Shown: positions 1 to 12,800 of the stretch, piece after piece
Numbering within the stretch: the first letter of the stretch is position 1
Layout: every line of letters begins with the position of its first letter
Assembly: GCA_023362775.1 (NCBI GenBank)
Contig: JALMGJ010000020.1
Location: 6,389,501-6,453,500, forward strand
Direction: 5' to 3'
DNA from: Charina bottae
Taxonomy: Eukaryota > Chordata > Lepidosauria > Squamata > Charinaidae
DNA: 64,000 bases
Notes under the pieces: generated by a model
The model's input: only the letters and a program-made list of their open reading frames with translations
Databases searched by the model: none
Told to the model about the DNA's origin: nothing
Translations under genes and position numbers: made by a program

Positions 1-1
1 G

Positions 2-604
2 ATCAAATGGGCTAAGAATTTTGGATATAATATGCTTGAACAATGGGAAAATATGTGGAATAAAGGTTTGAAATTCACCTTAAATTATAACTTAAAAGAG
101 AACTTTTATAAGATGATGTATCGTTGGTATCTAACCCCTGATAAACTATCAAAAATGTATAATGGTGTAACTAATGTTTGTTGGAAGTGTTTACAGGGGG
201 AAGGAACTTTTTATCATCTCTGGTGGACCTGTGAGAAAGCCAAAAAAATTTGGGATCAAATACGTATTATTATTCAAAAGATTTTAAAAGTGAATATACA
301 AAAAAAGCCGGAGCTGTTCCTTTTGGGTTTGATGGAGAAGGAGCTGGAGAAACAACATGGAGTTTTGCTTTTATATATGATCACAGCTGCAAGACTTTTA
401 TATGCACAGAGATGGAAAGATCCACGGATACCTACGGTTGAAGATTGGATTGTTAAATTAATGGATCTGGCCCAGATGGCTAAATTGACAGCATTAATTA
501 GAGAACATTCAGTTTCTGGATTTTTATCTGTTTGGCAACCACTTCTAGAGTACTTGCTTGTGGTAGAAAAGAATGATGTTCTGATTTTGGGTTTTAATGA
601 TTAA
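2..604 (+). pseudogene. L1 LINE ORF2 C-terminal end
   Basis: The frame is open from base 2 to the TAA at 602-604. It encodes the C-terminal part of an L1 ORF2 protein, the region after the reverse transcriptase. Recognisable features are the MYRWYLTP segment and the cysteine/histidine cluster CWKC...GTFYHLWWTC, followed by KIWDQI, all typical of vertebrate L1 ORF2 ends. The start lies left of the window, so whether the upstream endonuclease and RT are intact is unknown. The intact frame suggests a fairly young copy. The family call is from reading; confidence in L1 is high, subfamily unknown. Confidence 0.85.
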
Positions 605-1087
605 TTGGTTTATTTTAATAGAAATAATGTTACTATGGTTTAATCATTGGTAAGAGATTATTTTTGTAAATTTATCTATATCTGTATTGGAGAAAGTCGG
701 AAGTCACTTTTCCGTCTTTGTTTTCTGTCTATTTGCACTTTATTTATTTATTTGTCAAATTTATATGACCGCCCATCTCCCCCAACGGGGGACTCTGGGC
801 GGCTTACAATAAAAACAAGATTAAAATACAATATAAATACAATATGACTTAAAAAATATAAATATAAAATCCAATCTGGCGAATTAGGGAGGGTATTATG
901 ATATTAACCACCCCCAGGAGGAGCTATTACCTTTTCCTTCCCATGCTAGGCGGCAGAACCAGGTTTATAGTTTTTTCTTCTTTTTTATTTAGTTCTATTT
1001 TCATGCTTTTCTGTAGTTCTGTAGTTTCTATTTTGTATTTTATCTATACTCTGAAAATCAATAAAGTTTAAACTATAAAAAAAAAGT
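605..1087 (+). mobile_element. L1 3' UTR and poly-A end, interrupted
   Basis: This follows the ORF2 stop and runs to an AATAAA signal near 1062 with an A-run at 1078-1085, the expected 3' end of an L1. The motif AAGTCGGAAGTCAC near 695-708 recurs at about 20802, marking a second L1 3' UTR. A fragment of another LINE is inserted at about 741-969. Confidence 0.75.
741..969 (-). mobile_element. CR1/L2-type LINE 3' end nested in L1
   Basis: The stretch contains CCGCCCATCTCCC, then GGGGGACTCTGGGCGGCTTAC, then an A-rich part and a CCACCCCCAGGAGGAGC block. The same order occurs at the 3' end of the long LINE at 30010-30260, so this is a 5'-truncated antisense copy of the same or a close family. It splits the L1 3' UTR and is therefore younger than that L1. 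Confidence 0.7.
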
Positions 1088-2104
1088 TGAGAAAGGCTGC
1101 TTTACAGTATGCATGTATCTGAGCCCCATTCAGACTCAACACAGTGCAGCATTTCTTTTACCCGTGGTAGCTGACGACGGCTAGGTGATATAGTATTGTG
1201 AGGCTAACGCTGGAGGTTATCTAAGATATAACTGTTGTCTAACAAACTTTAGAAATCTTAGCTCAGGTGTCTAATGGGCATGGGATATAGTAGTGCAACC
1301 AGCAAACCCATTACAAGGAAATCTAATTGCCAACACTATACCTTTGTCTTTGGCAATGCTATACAGTCTAGCTGAAAAAGTTTTAGAAGTCCAGAATGGT
1401 CTGAAGAAGTCTCACCAGAGCCTATTAATTCATTTATTTCCTGCTGCCAACATCATTATGGGGCTTGTTATTTATTTTCTGGAAAGCAATTTAAATGTTT
1501 CTGTTGGGGAATTAACAAATTTTATCATAGAATAATCAATTCTTGCAATTTGACAAAATCACAGGAAAAATAAAAATCTCTTGATGCCTGCTTTAGTCAA
1601 TAGGAATGTAAAGTGGCCTAGCACATTTTGACATAGTTGGGCTTCTTTCTATGTTTACATAATACATAACTAGTATTCTCCTTGGTAGCTATATTACTTT
1701 ATACCCATTTAAATAACAAAAGGGATGAGTTTCAGGAGGCGGGGTGGTGAGTTTCAAGCACTTTTCACCCAGTGTGGTTCCAGTATCAGAAATGAACACA
1801 AATCAGATTGGTTTGGGTGTACAGCAGGAAGAAGTAATGCTTCAATCAAAGCAGGCAAGGCTTGGCTTTCCAGTATGGCTTTTAGAATACCAAGAGTAGT
1901 TCCTCCTCAAACTTTCTTTGTTTAACAAGGCAAAATAAGCAGGGGAAGAATAAGTATGGGTGCCTTCAACTATCTAGTACAGGCGTGCCTGCTTAATCTT
2001 TAAGGCCTTCTTTCAACATGGTGTTAGTGTGATTCAGTATATACCAAAGTTAAATCAGAAGCCCAAGCTCCCAAGATATTTTTGTAGAAAGATGACAACA
2101 TGTG
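1088..2104. other. No gene or repeat recognised
   Basis: This is AT-rich DNA with a few short chance open frames. The first LANCL1 coding exon, expected to encode the 27 N-terminal residues, was looked for here and not seen. Confidence 0.5.
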
Positions 2105-3005
2105 GACTGACTTACGACAGAGCAGCTTGAACAGTTGCCCACAATGAGTGTACATCAATGACTTGGTGCCCAGCTAGAAGTGTCAACTGTAGGGCTCTGT
2201 TCTAGCCTTGGCTCTTCAACATACTCATACGTTACTTGGATGAAGGTTAGAAAATATGATTACCAAATATGCAGACAACAGAAAGAGAAGGAGGTAACAA
2301 ATACCTTAGAGGACAGTATCAGGATTCAGGAAGATTTTGACAATGTGTAGAAACCAGTAGTATGAATTTCAGCAGGGATAAATGCAAAGTCCTATGTGGT
2401 TAGGAAATTTCAAAGTTACATGGTGGGAGGGAAATGCTGGGCAATAGTACACACGAAAAAGATCTGGCTGTCTTGATGGGTCACAAGCTGTACATGAGCC
2501 AACAGTGGGATGCAGCTATAAATAAACGCAATCTTAGGCTGCATCAACAATAGTAGAATATCAAAGAGAAATCATCATTTCTCTGTATTCTGTATTGGTT
2601 AGACTGTATCCAATTCTGAGAATGGCATTTTAGGAAGGATATTGACAAACGAGCCAGTACAGAGGAAATCAACCATGGCGATAAGGAGCCTGGGAGGGAA
2701 AACTTATAAGGAGTGGTTGGAGGTATTGCGTATATTTAGACCAAGTTTCTGTGGGGAGACAAAATAGGTGACTCAAGTATCTAAAAGGCTGTCATGTAGA
2801 AGAATGGCAGGAGTCTTCAGGGTTATTCCAGAGTACAGGTCAAGAAACAAAGGGATTACAAGGAAATGGAATTTGGTTGTATGAGGCAAAATTTCTTGAT
2901 GGCCATAGCTGTTCAACAATGGAACAGACTACCTTTGGCTCTCTTTTGCTGGAGGTCTTTAAACAAGGTGGATCTCCATCTGTCAGGGATGCTGTAGTAG
3001 TAGCC
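2105..3005 (+). mobile_element. Degenerate CR1 LINE, 3' half of ORF2
   Basis: Broken frames read like the distal part of a CR1 ORF2. In order: a FN..KCKVL segment near 2360-2395, a STxEKDLAVLM segment near 2450-2480, a stretch ending QQWDAA near 2500-2515, then VSKRLSCRRMAGVF near 2775-2820 and FNNGTDYLW with LEVF-like text near 2912-2960. Stops and frameshifts are frequent, so the copy is old. The order fits CR1 on the + strand. No 3' terminal octamer repeat was seen. Confidence 0.7.
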
Positions 3006-3704
3006 TTGTCCATGATCTCCATTTCCCTTCCAACCTTTACATTCTGTATTTCTATATCATGCCCGTGTTCACCACAAAGTTTCAAACCTCAAAAGGGTTG
3101 TTAGGGTTAGAGCCTTGATGTATGCTTGACTGTATTAAGAAATGGACATCTCTCAAGCTTTTTATGCTTACCACAGCAAATGTTGGTTAATCTATAGTGC
3201 CCTGTACAAAAGCTTTCCATGCAGTAGAATTGTGGTGAGTCAGCGCAGACTGTCAAGTAATATTGTAATATGCTATTTCTGTCCCCTTTGTCTAATGGCA
3301 GTCATAGCAGAATCTACTCTTAAAAATTTGAGTAGCCTTCAAGGTCCCCTCAGGGGAAAGTATAGCACTGCTATAACCTCAAGGTAATAGGCATGGATAG
3401 CCAATGTATCACCAGGGGAGAGAAATACCATTTTAAATATTTAAGGCTCAGTTCTTAATTATAGTTACTTGGAAGAAAGCATGGCTGAAGTAGTACGGTT
3501 TTCTGTAAAAATGAATTTGGATTCTTCTTTCCCTTTTTAAATTACTGCTGCCAGCATGGCAGCTGTTTATTTCCTTTTGATTTCTAAAAGGGTGGTTCTC
3601 TTTTAAAAGTATGGAGCATTTCAAAGTACTTAGCTTGGCACATCTTGATAAGTGACAACGTGTCTGCTGAGACATAACTACTGTGTTTTTATTAACATCT
3701 ACAG
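3006..3704. other. Unassigned intronic sequence before LANCL1 exon
   Basis: No recognisable coding exon or repeat. It ends in the acceptor region of the first visible LANCL1 exon (TTTTTATTAACATCTACAG). Confidence 0.5.
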
Positions 3705-3822
3705 CTCACTCCTGAATTCACTCAGCACCTGAACAATAAGATCAAGGAGCTTCTCCAACAGATGGAAAGAGGCCTGGAATCTGCAGACCCCAGGGACTGT
3801 ACTTGTTACACTGGCTGGGCAG
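3705..3822 (+). CDS. LANCL1: LANCL1 exon, residues 28-67
   Basis: The exon begins LTPEF after an acceptor CAG and ends ...CTCYTGWAG at a GT donor, splitting the glycine-67 codon after one base. It encodes the helix containing IKELLQQMERGL. Compared with human, GTGY reads CTCY here, a conservative-region change seen directly in the sequence. Confidence 0.95.
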
Positions 3823-6800
3823 GTAGGACGGGAGAGCTGCAAAATGGGAATGTTAAATGTTCACAAAGCATGTTTTAAAGTCTGGATGTCTAAAGAATGG
3901 CTGGAGGATACATGGGATATGTCTTGGAGAAGGAAAGGCTTTGGGAACCCTGCAAATGTTATTTATTTTATCAAGCGATCCCTTTTTTCAGGGCTGAAAT
4001 CTCCTGAACTTCCAAAGTATTCCTGAATGTGATAGTAATTCTTTGGAGAGAGAAATAAAAAAAATAGTTTTTTCTCTTTTTGTTGATGTTGCAGCCAAAA
4101 TTTATTTATTCATTAGATTTACATGGCCGCCAAATCGAGACATGACTCAGGGCACTTAGCAATCAATAAAATTAAAAACATATTTTTAAAAAAAAAAAAT
4201 TAAAAACAGCACTTCACAGACAAGCAGGACCTAGAACAGAACAAACAGTCACCATATCAAAATGGGTTCACCCAGTTTCCAGTCCCAATTCTCAGGGGAA
4301 GATCGTGGTCTTTAGTGCCTTGCAAAAGGCCAGCAAAGTCAGGGCCATCCAAATCTCAGGGGAATGCTGTTTGAAAGGGCAGGCACCATGACAGTGCAGT
4401 ATCAGCTGGACAACTCCTGTTTTTTTGTAGAATAGATATAATTCAGACACAGGGGGACTGCCATCCTTTCTGCCTTATCAGAGATTTCTCTATGCTGTCA
4501 TATTGGAATTCTAATACAGCTCACTGTGGTGAGGCTTTGTTTGTTGATAAACCAGTTTCTCACTGTTCTTCTGAAATACAGTATACTGTGGCTGCATTTG
4601 CACATCACATTTAATCATGATTAATGAATAAACTATTGTGGACTTGAGTTTTAGAAACACCAAATCCTAAATTATAATTTCCCCAATCCCATGTGAGAGC
4701 TATACAAGCTGCACTGGCTCACGGTAGGCTTCCTAGTGCAATTCAAGGTGCTGGTTGTCACCATTAAAGGCCTACATGACATGGAACCAGGTTACTTGTG
4801 GGACTGCCTCTCCCTAGTGGTTTCTGCCTGCCCCACCAGATCTGGCAGAGTGGGTATGCTTCAGGTACCATCAATAAAAGAATGCCATCTAGCAGGTCCC
4901 TGGAAGCATGCCTTCTCTGTCATGGTGCCGGCTGTTTAGAACAGCCTCCCCCTTGAAATACAGACAGTCCCTAGTCTATTGGCCTTTCACAAGGCCATGA
5001 AGACCAGGCTCTTCCCCCAAGCATTGGAAGCAGGAAGCAGTTGGGAGCTCCAGCATGGATGTATGTGTCTAATGGTTGTGTTTTTATTGAGCCTTGATGC
5101 TGTTTTAGTTTATTTTTGTTTTAATGTAACCCTTTGTTCTTGTTTGCTCACCACCCAGAGTTTCTCAGATAGATGCAGGGCCATACAAATACAAAATAGC
5201 ATAGTAAGCCAAAACCAAACACACCACTTTATAACAATGTGTGAATCAGATCAATACATTAAGTTCTTCCTCTCTTAGGCTGCTCTCCTCTTCTTCATGT
5301 CTTCTCAGACAACAAACATTCTCAGATCTCCTGCTCTGAGTTGGTGGCACAACTGGTTTCAGTTTACTGGTGGTATGGGCATTTCCTTAGACCAGTTTTT
5401 CTCAACCTTAGCAACTTTAAGATATGTGGACTTCAATGCTGGCTGGGGAATTCTGGTTGTTGAAGTCCACATATCTTAAAAGTCGTCAAGGTTGAGAAAC
5501 ACTGCCTTAGACCATTAAGGAACATAAAGGGCCATCATGTATGCAATCTTTACTTTCTGGGATATGTCCCCTTTGGATGAAACTTCCCTAGGCTTTTAAG
5601 CTGAGTATGCAAAATAACTTCTATAGTACAGTCTTCCCTCAGGACACACTCTCCTTAAATGATTAACACTTGAATGAAATATTACATTTTAAGTATCAGC
5701 TGAGGAAAAGGCTTAAACATATTAAAGATGACATTAATTGCCAACCAAAATTGAAATCTCTACGTTGTCTGTTAAGTTTTTTTCCTTCTTTTTTCTAAAA
5801 CTCTTGGTTTGGGGTAGGAAAATTATGCAAACCAAGTGAGCAAGGAGTGAAGTTGAAACCTCATTCACCCCCTTTCATAGTTTCAGTCAGGATTGGGGCC
5901 CACGTTCTACTGATTACTTTAATAGTCTGTTGGGGAGGGGAGATATCTTGGGAAAATTTATATTGCAGAGAATGCCAAAATATGATTTTGGATTCTCACA
6001 CGCATGTTTGCCCACGTATAGTTCCTTCCAACAATCTATGACTTGTTTCAAAGGCCTTTAATTCTGTGCTCACATTGTGGTGCTAATAAAACATGAATTT
6101 TGACTACTGCTTGATTAAATATATCACAGCCAACACTTCTGTATAAATTTCTGTGGGGGGGGCAGGGAAAGCATTTGCAAGGACTTTTATTAAAAATCAA
6201 TTTTTAATAATGTCTGCTCAGATCATTAGGGAGGGGCACATTATCCTTTTAATCAATCACAGGGCTTTTATTCAATTCATATAGCTAATCAATAAGCCAT
6301 AATGTTTAGTTTAAAGTGGATTGGAGAAGTTTATGCAAAGAACAAAAATCTACACTTATACATAGATTGTGTGGGGGGGGGGGGTTGGAAGGCAGCATTT
6401 GAGTTTCTTGAATACAGCTGATGAAATGGAAGAATTTGTTAAGGTGCTTGTTTTTAGCTACATGACATACAAAATCTTAAACCATTTGTGTTAAGGGCAG
6501 AATTGTCTCAAGGCTTCTGTCTCTTTATTCTCTGCTTACAGATTTTTCTTTGCAAACTTGTCCATTTACAATGAAATGGAATGTGTTGTTACCACAGGAC
6601 ACATTCTCCATCACATTATTGTACCCGGTCCCTTCCAAGATTCTGAATTTACTAATCTATTCAGTGTGGTTTCAGGTTACAATGAATTAATTGGGCCAAG
6701 GTAACAGCCTTCCCCCTTAATTGCCTCTGTAGGAAAGGCTTGTTGAGTATCTTCTCATGTAGATAATTTCCTGGCAATCTGAAATCAATTGGCACTCATA

Positions 6801-9800
6801 TGGTTGCTAATAAACATCCCCGACTCTTTCACTCACAGTTCATCTACTGTAGGGGCTGATGCCATCATAACATTTAGACGTATGCTGGGACTGAGGTTTA
6901 ACAGCAAGTTTAACTTTACATTTCCTTCCATATTGTTGCTGCCAAGTAGTAGGCATCTTTACCACTTTCTCTGTAAAACTGCAGAAAATCCATAGAACCA
7001 CCCTTTGAAGAGAAGCTACAGTACTCTCCATTAACTTCAAAGATTCCCTGAAACGTATTTCTCACCCATCCATTAATGTCCTCAGTCCCATTGTATCCTG
7101 CATGTTAAAAAGGGGCTCTTTCTTCCTCATAGGTTACATGGGCAACCTGCAGACTTTCATTTTGCAGCCCTTGGAATGTCCTCTGATTATGATTGCTGTT
7201 TCCCTCCATTTTGAGATTGGAGACAGAGGAGAACTGTAGTATAAGCCTTAAACAAGCCATATTGTAGTTTTCTTTTTAAAGCAAGAAACTTCCCATAAGC
7301 TTTTCCCCAAATCTTGCCCTGCCCAGAGGTGATGTGGCCTTACCTATTTTGTAGCTGCCTCTGTTGCCCCCCCCCCTCATAAAATCCTGTGCATGGCTCT
7401 TACCCTTTGAAAGTTCTACCCCTACTGTAGATGCTAAGAGGATTGCAGAGTCCGCAATAGGGGGTTTTGCTTACTATCCATTTCCCTCTGCTGTTTAACT
7501 AACCAAGCAGGAAGCTTTGTTAAATGTACAGTTTGTAGTATCAATAAGAGCCTGAATACTGCCATGCTGGAGTTCTATAGAGAGAGAATTTTAAAAGAAT
7601 AGAAAGCTCTCTGCCAATAGGCAGAAAAAGCTGAAACATGATCTGTGCAGATCAGCCAGGTTTTACCTTGATACAGTAATTACCTAGCCTTTTTGTTGTT
7701 AACTTTGGTCTAGTGCATGGGTGTCCAACCTTTTGGCTTCCCTGGGCCACACTGAGTGAAGAGGAATTGTCTTGGGCCACACATAAAATATATAATATAG
7801 TTAATGTATATAAGTAATAAAACTTCATTTATGTTTTTATATTTTTATTATAAAATTAAAAAAGAGGGCAACATAAAACTAGTGGGACCTTGTTTTTGTG
7901 AAACTAATGTCTGGTTTGATGAAAGTGGTTGCAATTCTCAGTGAGTTCTCAAGGTGCTCGTCAGAAATTTTAATTCTAATTTTACTCTTTCTGTGCTTCA
8001 TCCTTGAAAATAGTTGCTCACAAATGTACGTGCTGCCATAAAGCAATGTCATGAATAAGGCGTGACTGTGAAGCGAGGGATATTTTTCTCTGGGAAGATA
8101 GGTCTTATAAAAGTCCAGTAGAGAGACATGATCAAATTTTTCTTTGAGTTGAATGTCTGATTGCAACTCTATGCATTCCATTTGAAAATTTGGAGGTAAT
8201 GTAGTTATGTCGACTGAAAATGGAGTCGAAAATATACCAAAATATTGATGATTTTTCTGGAAATCTTGAAACCCGTTCTCAAATTCCTGTATCAAACCAA
8301 AAAGCAAGGCTGCATCATTCTCGCTGTTCACAGGGCTGTGTTTAGCCAACATATTAAAATGTATAAAATTATTTTCCATAACTTGAGCTTGCCATACTTT
8401 AAGTTTCATTTCAAACACTGTTATGGTTTGAAACATTGCAGTGATAAGTTGGTTTTCACCTTGAAGACGCATGTTTAACTCATTTAAATGAGCGGTCAAA
8501 TCCACCAAAAATGCTAAATCTGTGAGCCATTTTTCATCTTCAAGGTCTGGCACAAATTTTCTTTTTGATTCCATAAACGACTTGATTTAATTTCGCAAAT
8601 CATAAAATATTTTCAGCATTTTACCCCGATTTAGCCACCTTACTTCAGAAAAGTAAATGATTTCCCCATAATCAGCATCCATACTTTTAAGGAACTCCTG
8701 AAATTGGCGATGATTCAATCCCTTGGCCCTTATGAAATTCACTGCTTTGATGACAATTTGCATGACATCTATTTTTAAAGCTTTCACGCATAAATGTTCT
8801 TGATGTAGAATGCAGTGATACTTCAACAAACGTGAGTTGCCGGCGGCACTTGCATCGTCTTCTATCAATTTTGTAAGTCCCTCACATTTACCAACCATCG
8901 CCAGGGCGCCATCAGTAGATATACCAGATATGTTGACAATGGTTAAAGAAAATCGCTTTAATGCTATTTTTACTGCTTTGTACAAATCAAGAGATTTAGT
9001 TGTGTCTTTTAATGGCACCAAAGAAGCAATTTCTTCAGTGACATTATATTAGTTGTCAATACCTCTAATAAAAATGGCAAGTTGAGCCGTATCTGTAGCA
9101 TCAGTACTTTCAACCATCGCCAAAGCATAAAATTTGAAATTAGCATCTTTACTCTTCAAACCTCTTTCGATAGATTTTCCTGTTTCTTCAGTTCGCCTGG
9201 CTATAGTCTGGTGAGACAAACTGATTTTAGAAAAATCGCTTTTTTTATCAGGACAAATTATATCTGCCACGCTTTCCATACATTGCTTAGTAAACTCACC
9301 ATCAGTAAATGGTTTTGATTTTTTTGCAATCAGATTTGCTACCAAATAACTAGCTTTTATAATAGTCCTTTTGAGTTGTAACTTTTTTTAAAAAAAAATG
9401 TTGAGACAACAGACTTCTTTTCAGTTCCGCTAATTTGTCTTTACAACAAATTCCTTGATACGCTTCAAATTTGGCAGCATGTTTTTCCGTATAATGCCTT
9501 TTCAAATTGTAGTCTTTGAAAACTGACACATTTTTCCTACAAATTAAGCATAGTGCCTTAGTGTTTGTCTCAACAAAAAAGTACTCATCTGTCCATTTTT
9601 TGTTGAATATTCTTCCTTCATCCACGATTTTTCTTTTTTTCTTTTCTTTTTTGGGTTCTGTTTTCTGTTGAAACGACATTGAAGCCATGCTGGAATAAAT
9701 TTATTTAGGAATAAATATATTTTTTAAGAAATAACACAACAAGCCCATCGTAAATTGTTAGGTAGGCAAATAAACAAAGCAAAGTTTAATAATCAAATAA

Positions 9801-12800
9801 GAAAACTTACATGTCTGCTTAATAATAATAACAATAAATGCCTGTCATCACAGAACACGTGTAGGTAGGTTGAAATATTATATATAACGCCAAGTCGCCA
9901 CAAGCTGACGTGTGTAGCGGGCGGTGGTGGCGGTGTTAGAACTGCACCGCCCCCTCCCCTACACAGCGTTCTGTTGTTTCTACCTGTGCAGTCCACGCTC
10001 GAGCACTGCGTGATCGAGTCATGAAAAAAATTGCAAAATAATGTTAAAAGTTTACGATTTTTTGGGGCCACATTACTAGCTGTTCAGGGCCGCATGCGAC
10101 CCATGGGCCGTGGGTTGGACACACCTGGTCTAGTGGTTAAGGTGCTGGGCTAGAAACCAGGAGACTGAGAGTTCTAGTCCCGCCTTAGGCATGAAAGCCA
10201 GCTGGGTGACCTTGGGCCAGTCACTCACTCTCAGCCCAATTCACCTCACAGAGTTGCTGTTGTGGGGAAAATAGGAGGAGGAAGGAGTATTTGGTATGTT
10301 CGCCGCCTTGAGTTATTTATAAAAATAAAGGTGGGATAAAAGTTAAATAAATTAATTAGTTAATTAAACTTTGCTTGTTCCTCCCCCCCCCCCCCCAACT
10401 ATGCTGGCAAGCATCATTTTGTTAAGTCCAACATTGTAGAAAAAGGATTTTTGTTTTTTAAAAAAACTCAGATTTTAAAAAAACGTTATCCTTTCAGAAG
10501 CATTTACTACCTCTGCAAATTGTATCCCTTTTTTAAATTATAATTCTTGAAGGTTTCCTATTAGAAAAATTAGAGTCAGTAAGATGTCTGAAACTTAAGT
10601 TCTGATTATAGTTTGGTTCAATTGTAGAGTCATCTGTTTTCTAAATTGAGCCCTGAACTAAATTGTGCTCAGTTTCTATCTCTGCTTTTTATTTAAAAAC
10701 CAGCAAATTGAATATATGCTTAAGGGTAGAAATTTGAATATCTACATATAAAGTGATTTCCTCTACATTGCCAACTCCAAAAACCGTAGGTGGCAGTCCC
10801 TATTTGCATCTTCAGTGTGTTAAGTGGATATGTTTATCAGTTGCTCTTTACTTTTGGCAAAATATATAAATTATATTTTGTATATACCTCTTGTGCTTTC
10901 TGCATTTGTTTTAAGCTCTCTGGAAACAAGTGCACCAAAAAAGGGTTCTTTTGTGAACCAGTTATGGTGGGGGAGCAGCCCAAACTGCTACATTGTACTA
11001 TATCAATTCAAGAGAAATTAGCCGATTAAGAAAAAAACAAACTCTTGGAGATAAGTCTATGAAGGTTCTCAGTCATCCAGGTGGAATTGTCTGTAGCTTG
11101 AATCACGTCAACTGGATTTCTATTTTCTCAGTGGAAACGTTTCGCTCCTTATCCAAGGAGCTTCTTCAGTCTGAGCAAAGTTCTGAAGAAGCTCCTTGGA
11201 TAAGGAGCGAAACGTTTCCACTGAGAAAATAGAAATCCAGTTGACATGATTCAAGCTACAGTCTTAGAGATAAGATTGGTGGGACTAGTAAAGAAATGCA
11301 TAGTGCCATACCAGCACCAGCAGAGGCAGTTACAATAATGATTGTAAGATTTGACTGTAGCCGTAATAGTTTAATCTTCATGCAACATTCAGTACCTTCT
11401 GCAGAATCATAAAAGTCTCAGCCATTCTTTAAAAATTAAAAGGTTTTAATTCTTATGATTTTGAAAGAAAAAGTCAACAGTTTTTACTTTCAGACGCAGA
11501 AAAAGGCAAAAATCTGGATGGTGCTAGTGTTTGAGTATTGAAATATTAGTCATCCCCACAGGTCTGTATAATACATGTTCCTTACCTGGTTTCCTATGTG
11601 AGCCCAATTTTTATTTCATCTGCAAACTTCAACCAAAAATGACACCTAACCCTAAAGTCTGCAAAGTCTGTTTCATACAAATTGAAATATGGAAACATGG
11701 CTTTTTCCATGCTGCTATTAAGATTTTGGTACTGTGCTGTGCCTTAATTAGCTCGTAGAAATGTGATATCCAGAATAAGACTTTTTCTTAAAAATAGTTT
11801 CAGGTACACAGCATTGCAGGTGATAAAATACATTTCCACTGGCTTCATTGATAATACTAACATAGAAACTGCCTAGAGAGTGGACAAGGTTATTAACTTC
11901 GGCAGAAAATGGAGATTTGTCCTTAATATACATGCATAATTGAATTGACTATGGTACGACGCTTGGGAGATTACCTATGCAAAATGAGAAAATGATCTAA
12001 ATTTAAAAGTTTCCCATGAACAGAAGAAAGTAATTTTGAAAGCTGCTCTTCTTCCCCTTTATTTTTTTTTCTCTTTTTGCTGTATTTTTAAATACAGAGG
12101 CCTGCATCCTTTCAGCAATGGTTAATGAGTTTGAAAGTGCACTATAAATTGAGAAAATGAAAAATCTGGAACTGCTGTAGGTCACTCATTCCTACAGTAC
12201 TTATTCTTTGAAGTTGCCTCTAGAATGCATACTGTTTCCTTGAAGACTTCAGACTCACATTAATAATGCTTCCATTTGTATTTAATGCATTTATCAACTC
12301 TCCCTCTTTACTGGGAATCCTGTAATCCCCATTTTCTGACACCCCCTTTCAGTAAATCACTGTCTCTTTTTTTGACCTTTGACATTTTATGACTTGCTAG
12401 GTTTATAATTCATATTTCCTGCTGATCATTCTTGATTCTGTTAGTATTTTTCCAGGAGAGGGTTATCATTCCATTTCTAGCTACACTGAAAGAAGGCCAT
12501 TATTCCAAAGCCTCCAAGTCAGAATTTGGATATGAATCTAGATCTATTCTGGCCTCTGAAATTAATTGACACAACTAAATCATAATACTGGAAATGTAAA
12601 AATAGTAAAACAATGGCATTAGTTTTTGACATATCTTGTGTTATGCATCAAACATTCAAACGCTCACTGACTCAAACTTAAAAATGCTGAATAATGATCT
12701 TTTTGATATTGTTAAACTTGGGCATGCATTTCTTTTTCAGTAGAAAAAGCAACTTCTTATTTCTCTCTGAAGTTCTTTTATTGTGATTTTCCCAGTTTGG

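Larger units (their letters stand above)
7696..10365 (+). mobile_element. tRNA-derived SINE split by hAT insertion
   Basis: The SINE head is at 7701-7715 and the rest at 10128-10365. Joined across the insertion it reads like the other copies here: head ...TTTGGTCTAGTGGTTAAGG, then GGGCTAGAAACCAGGAGAC, GTGACCTTGGGCCAGTCACTC and a tail CGCCTTGAGTTATTTATAAA ending in AT-rich sequence. The segment ending TTCTAGTCCC corresponds to a degenerate tRNA B box. Confidence 0.8.

Noticed and set aside
7879..9688. Possible domesticated hAT transposase gene
   Set aside because: One frameshift and two in-frame stops, with terminal repeats and target duplication still present, point to a dead transposon.
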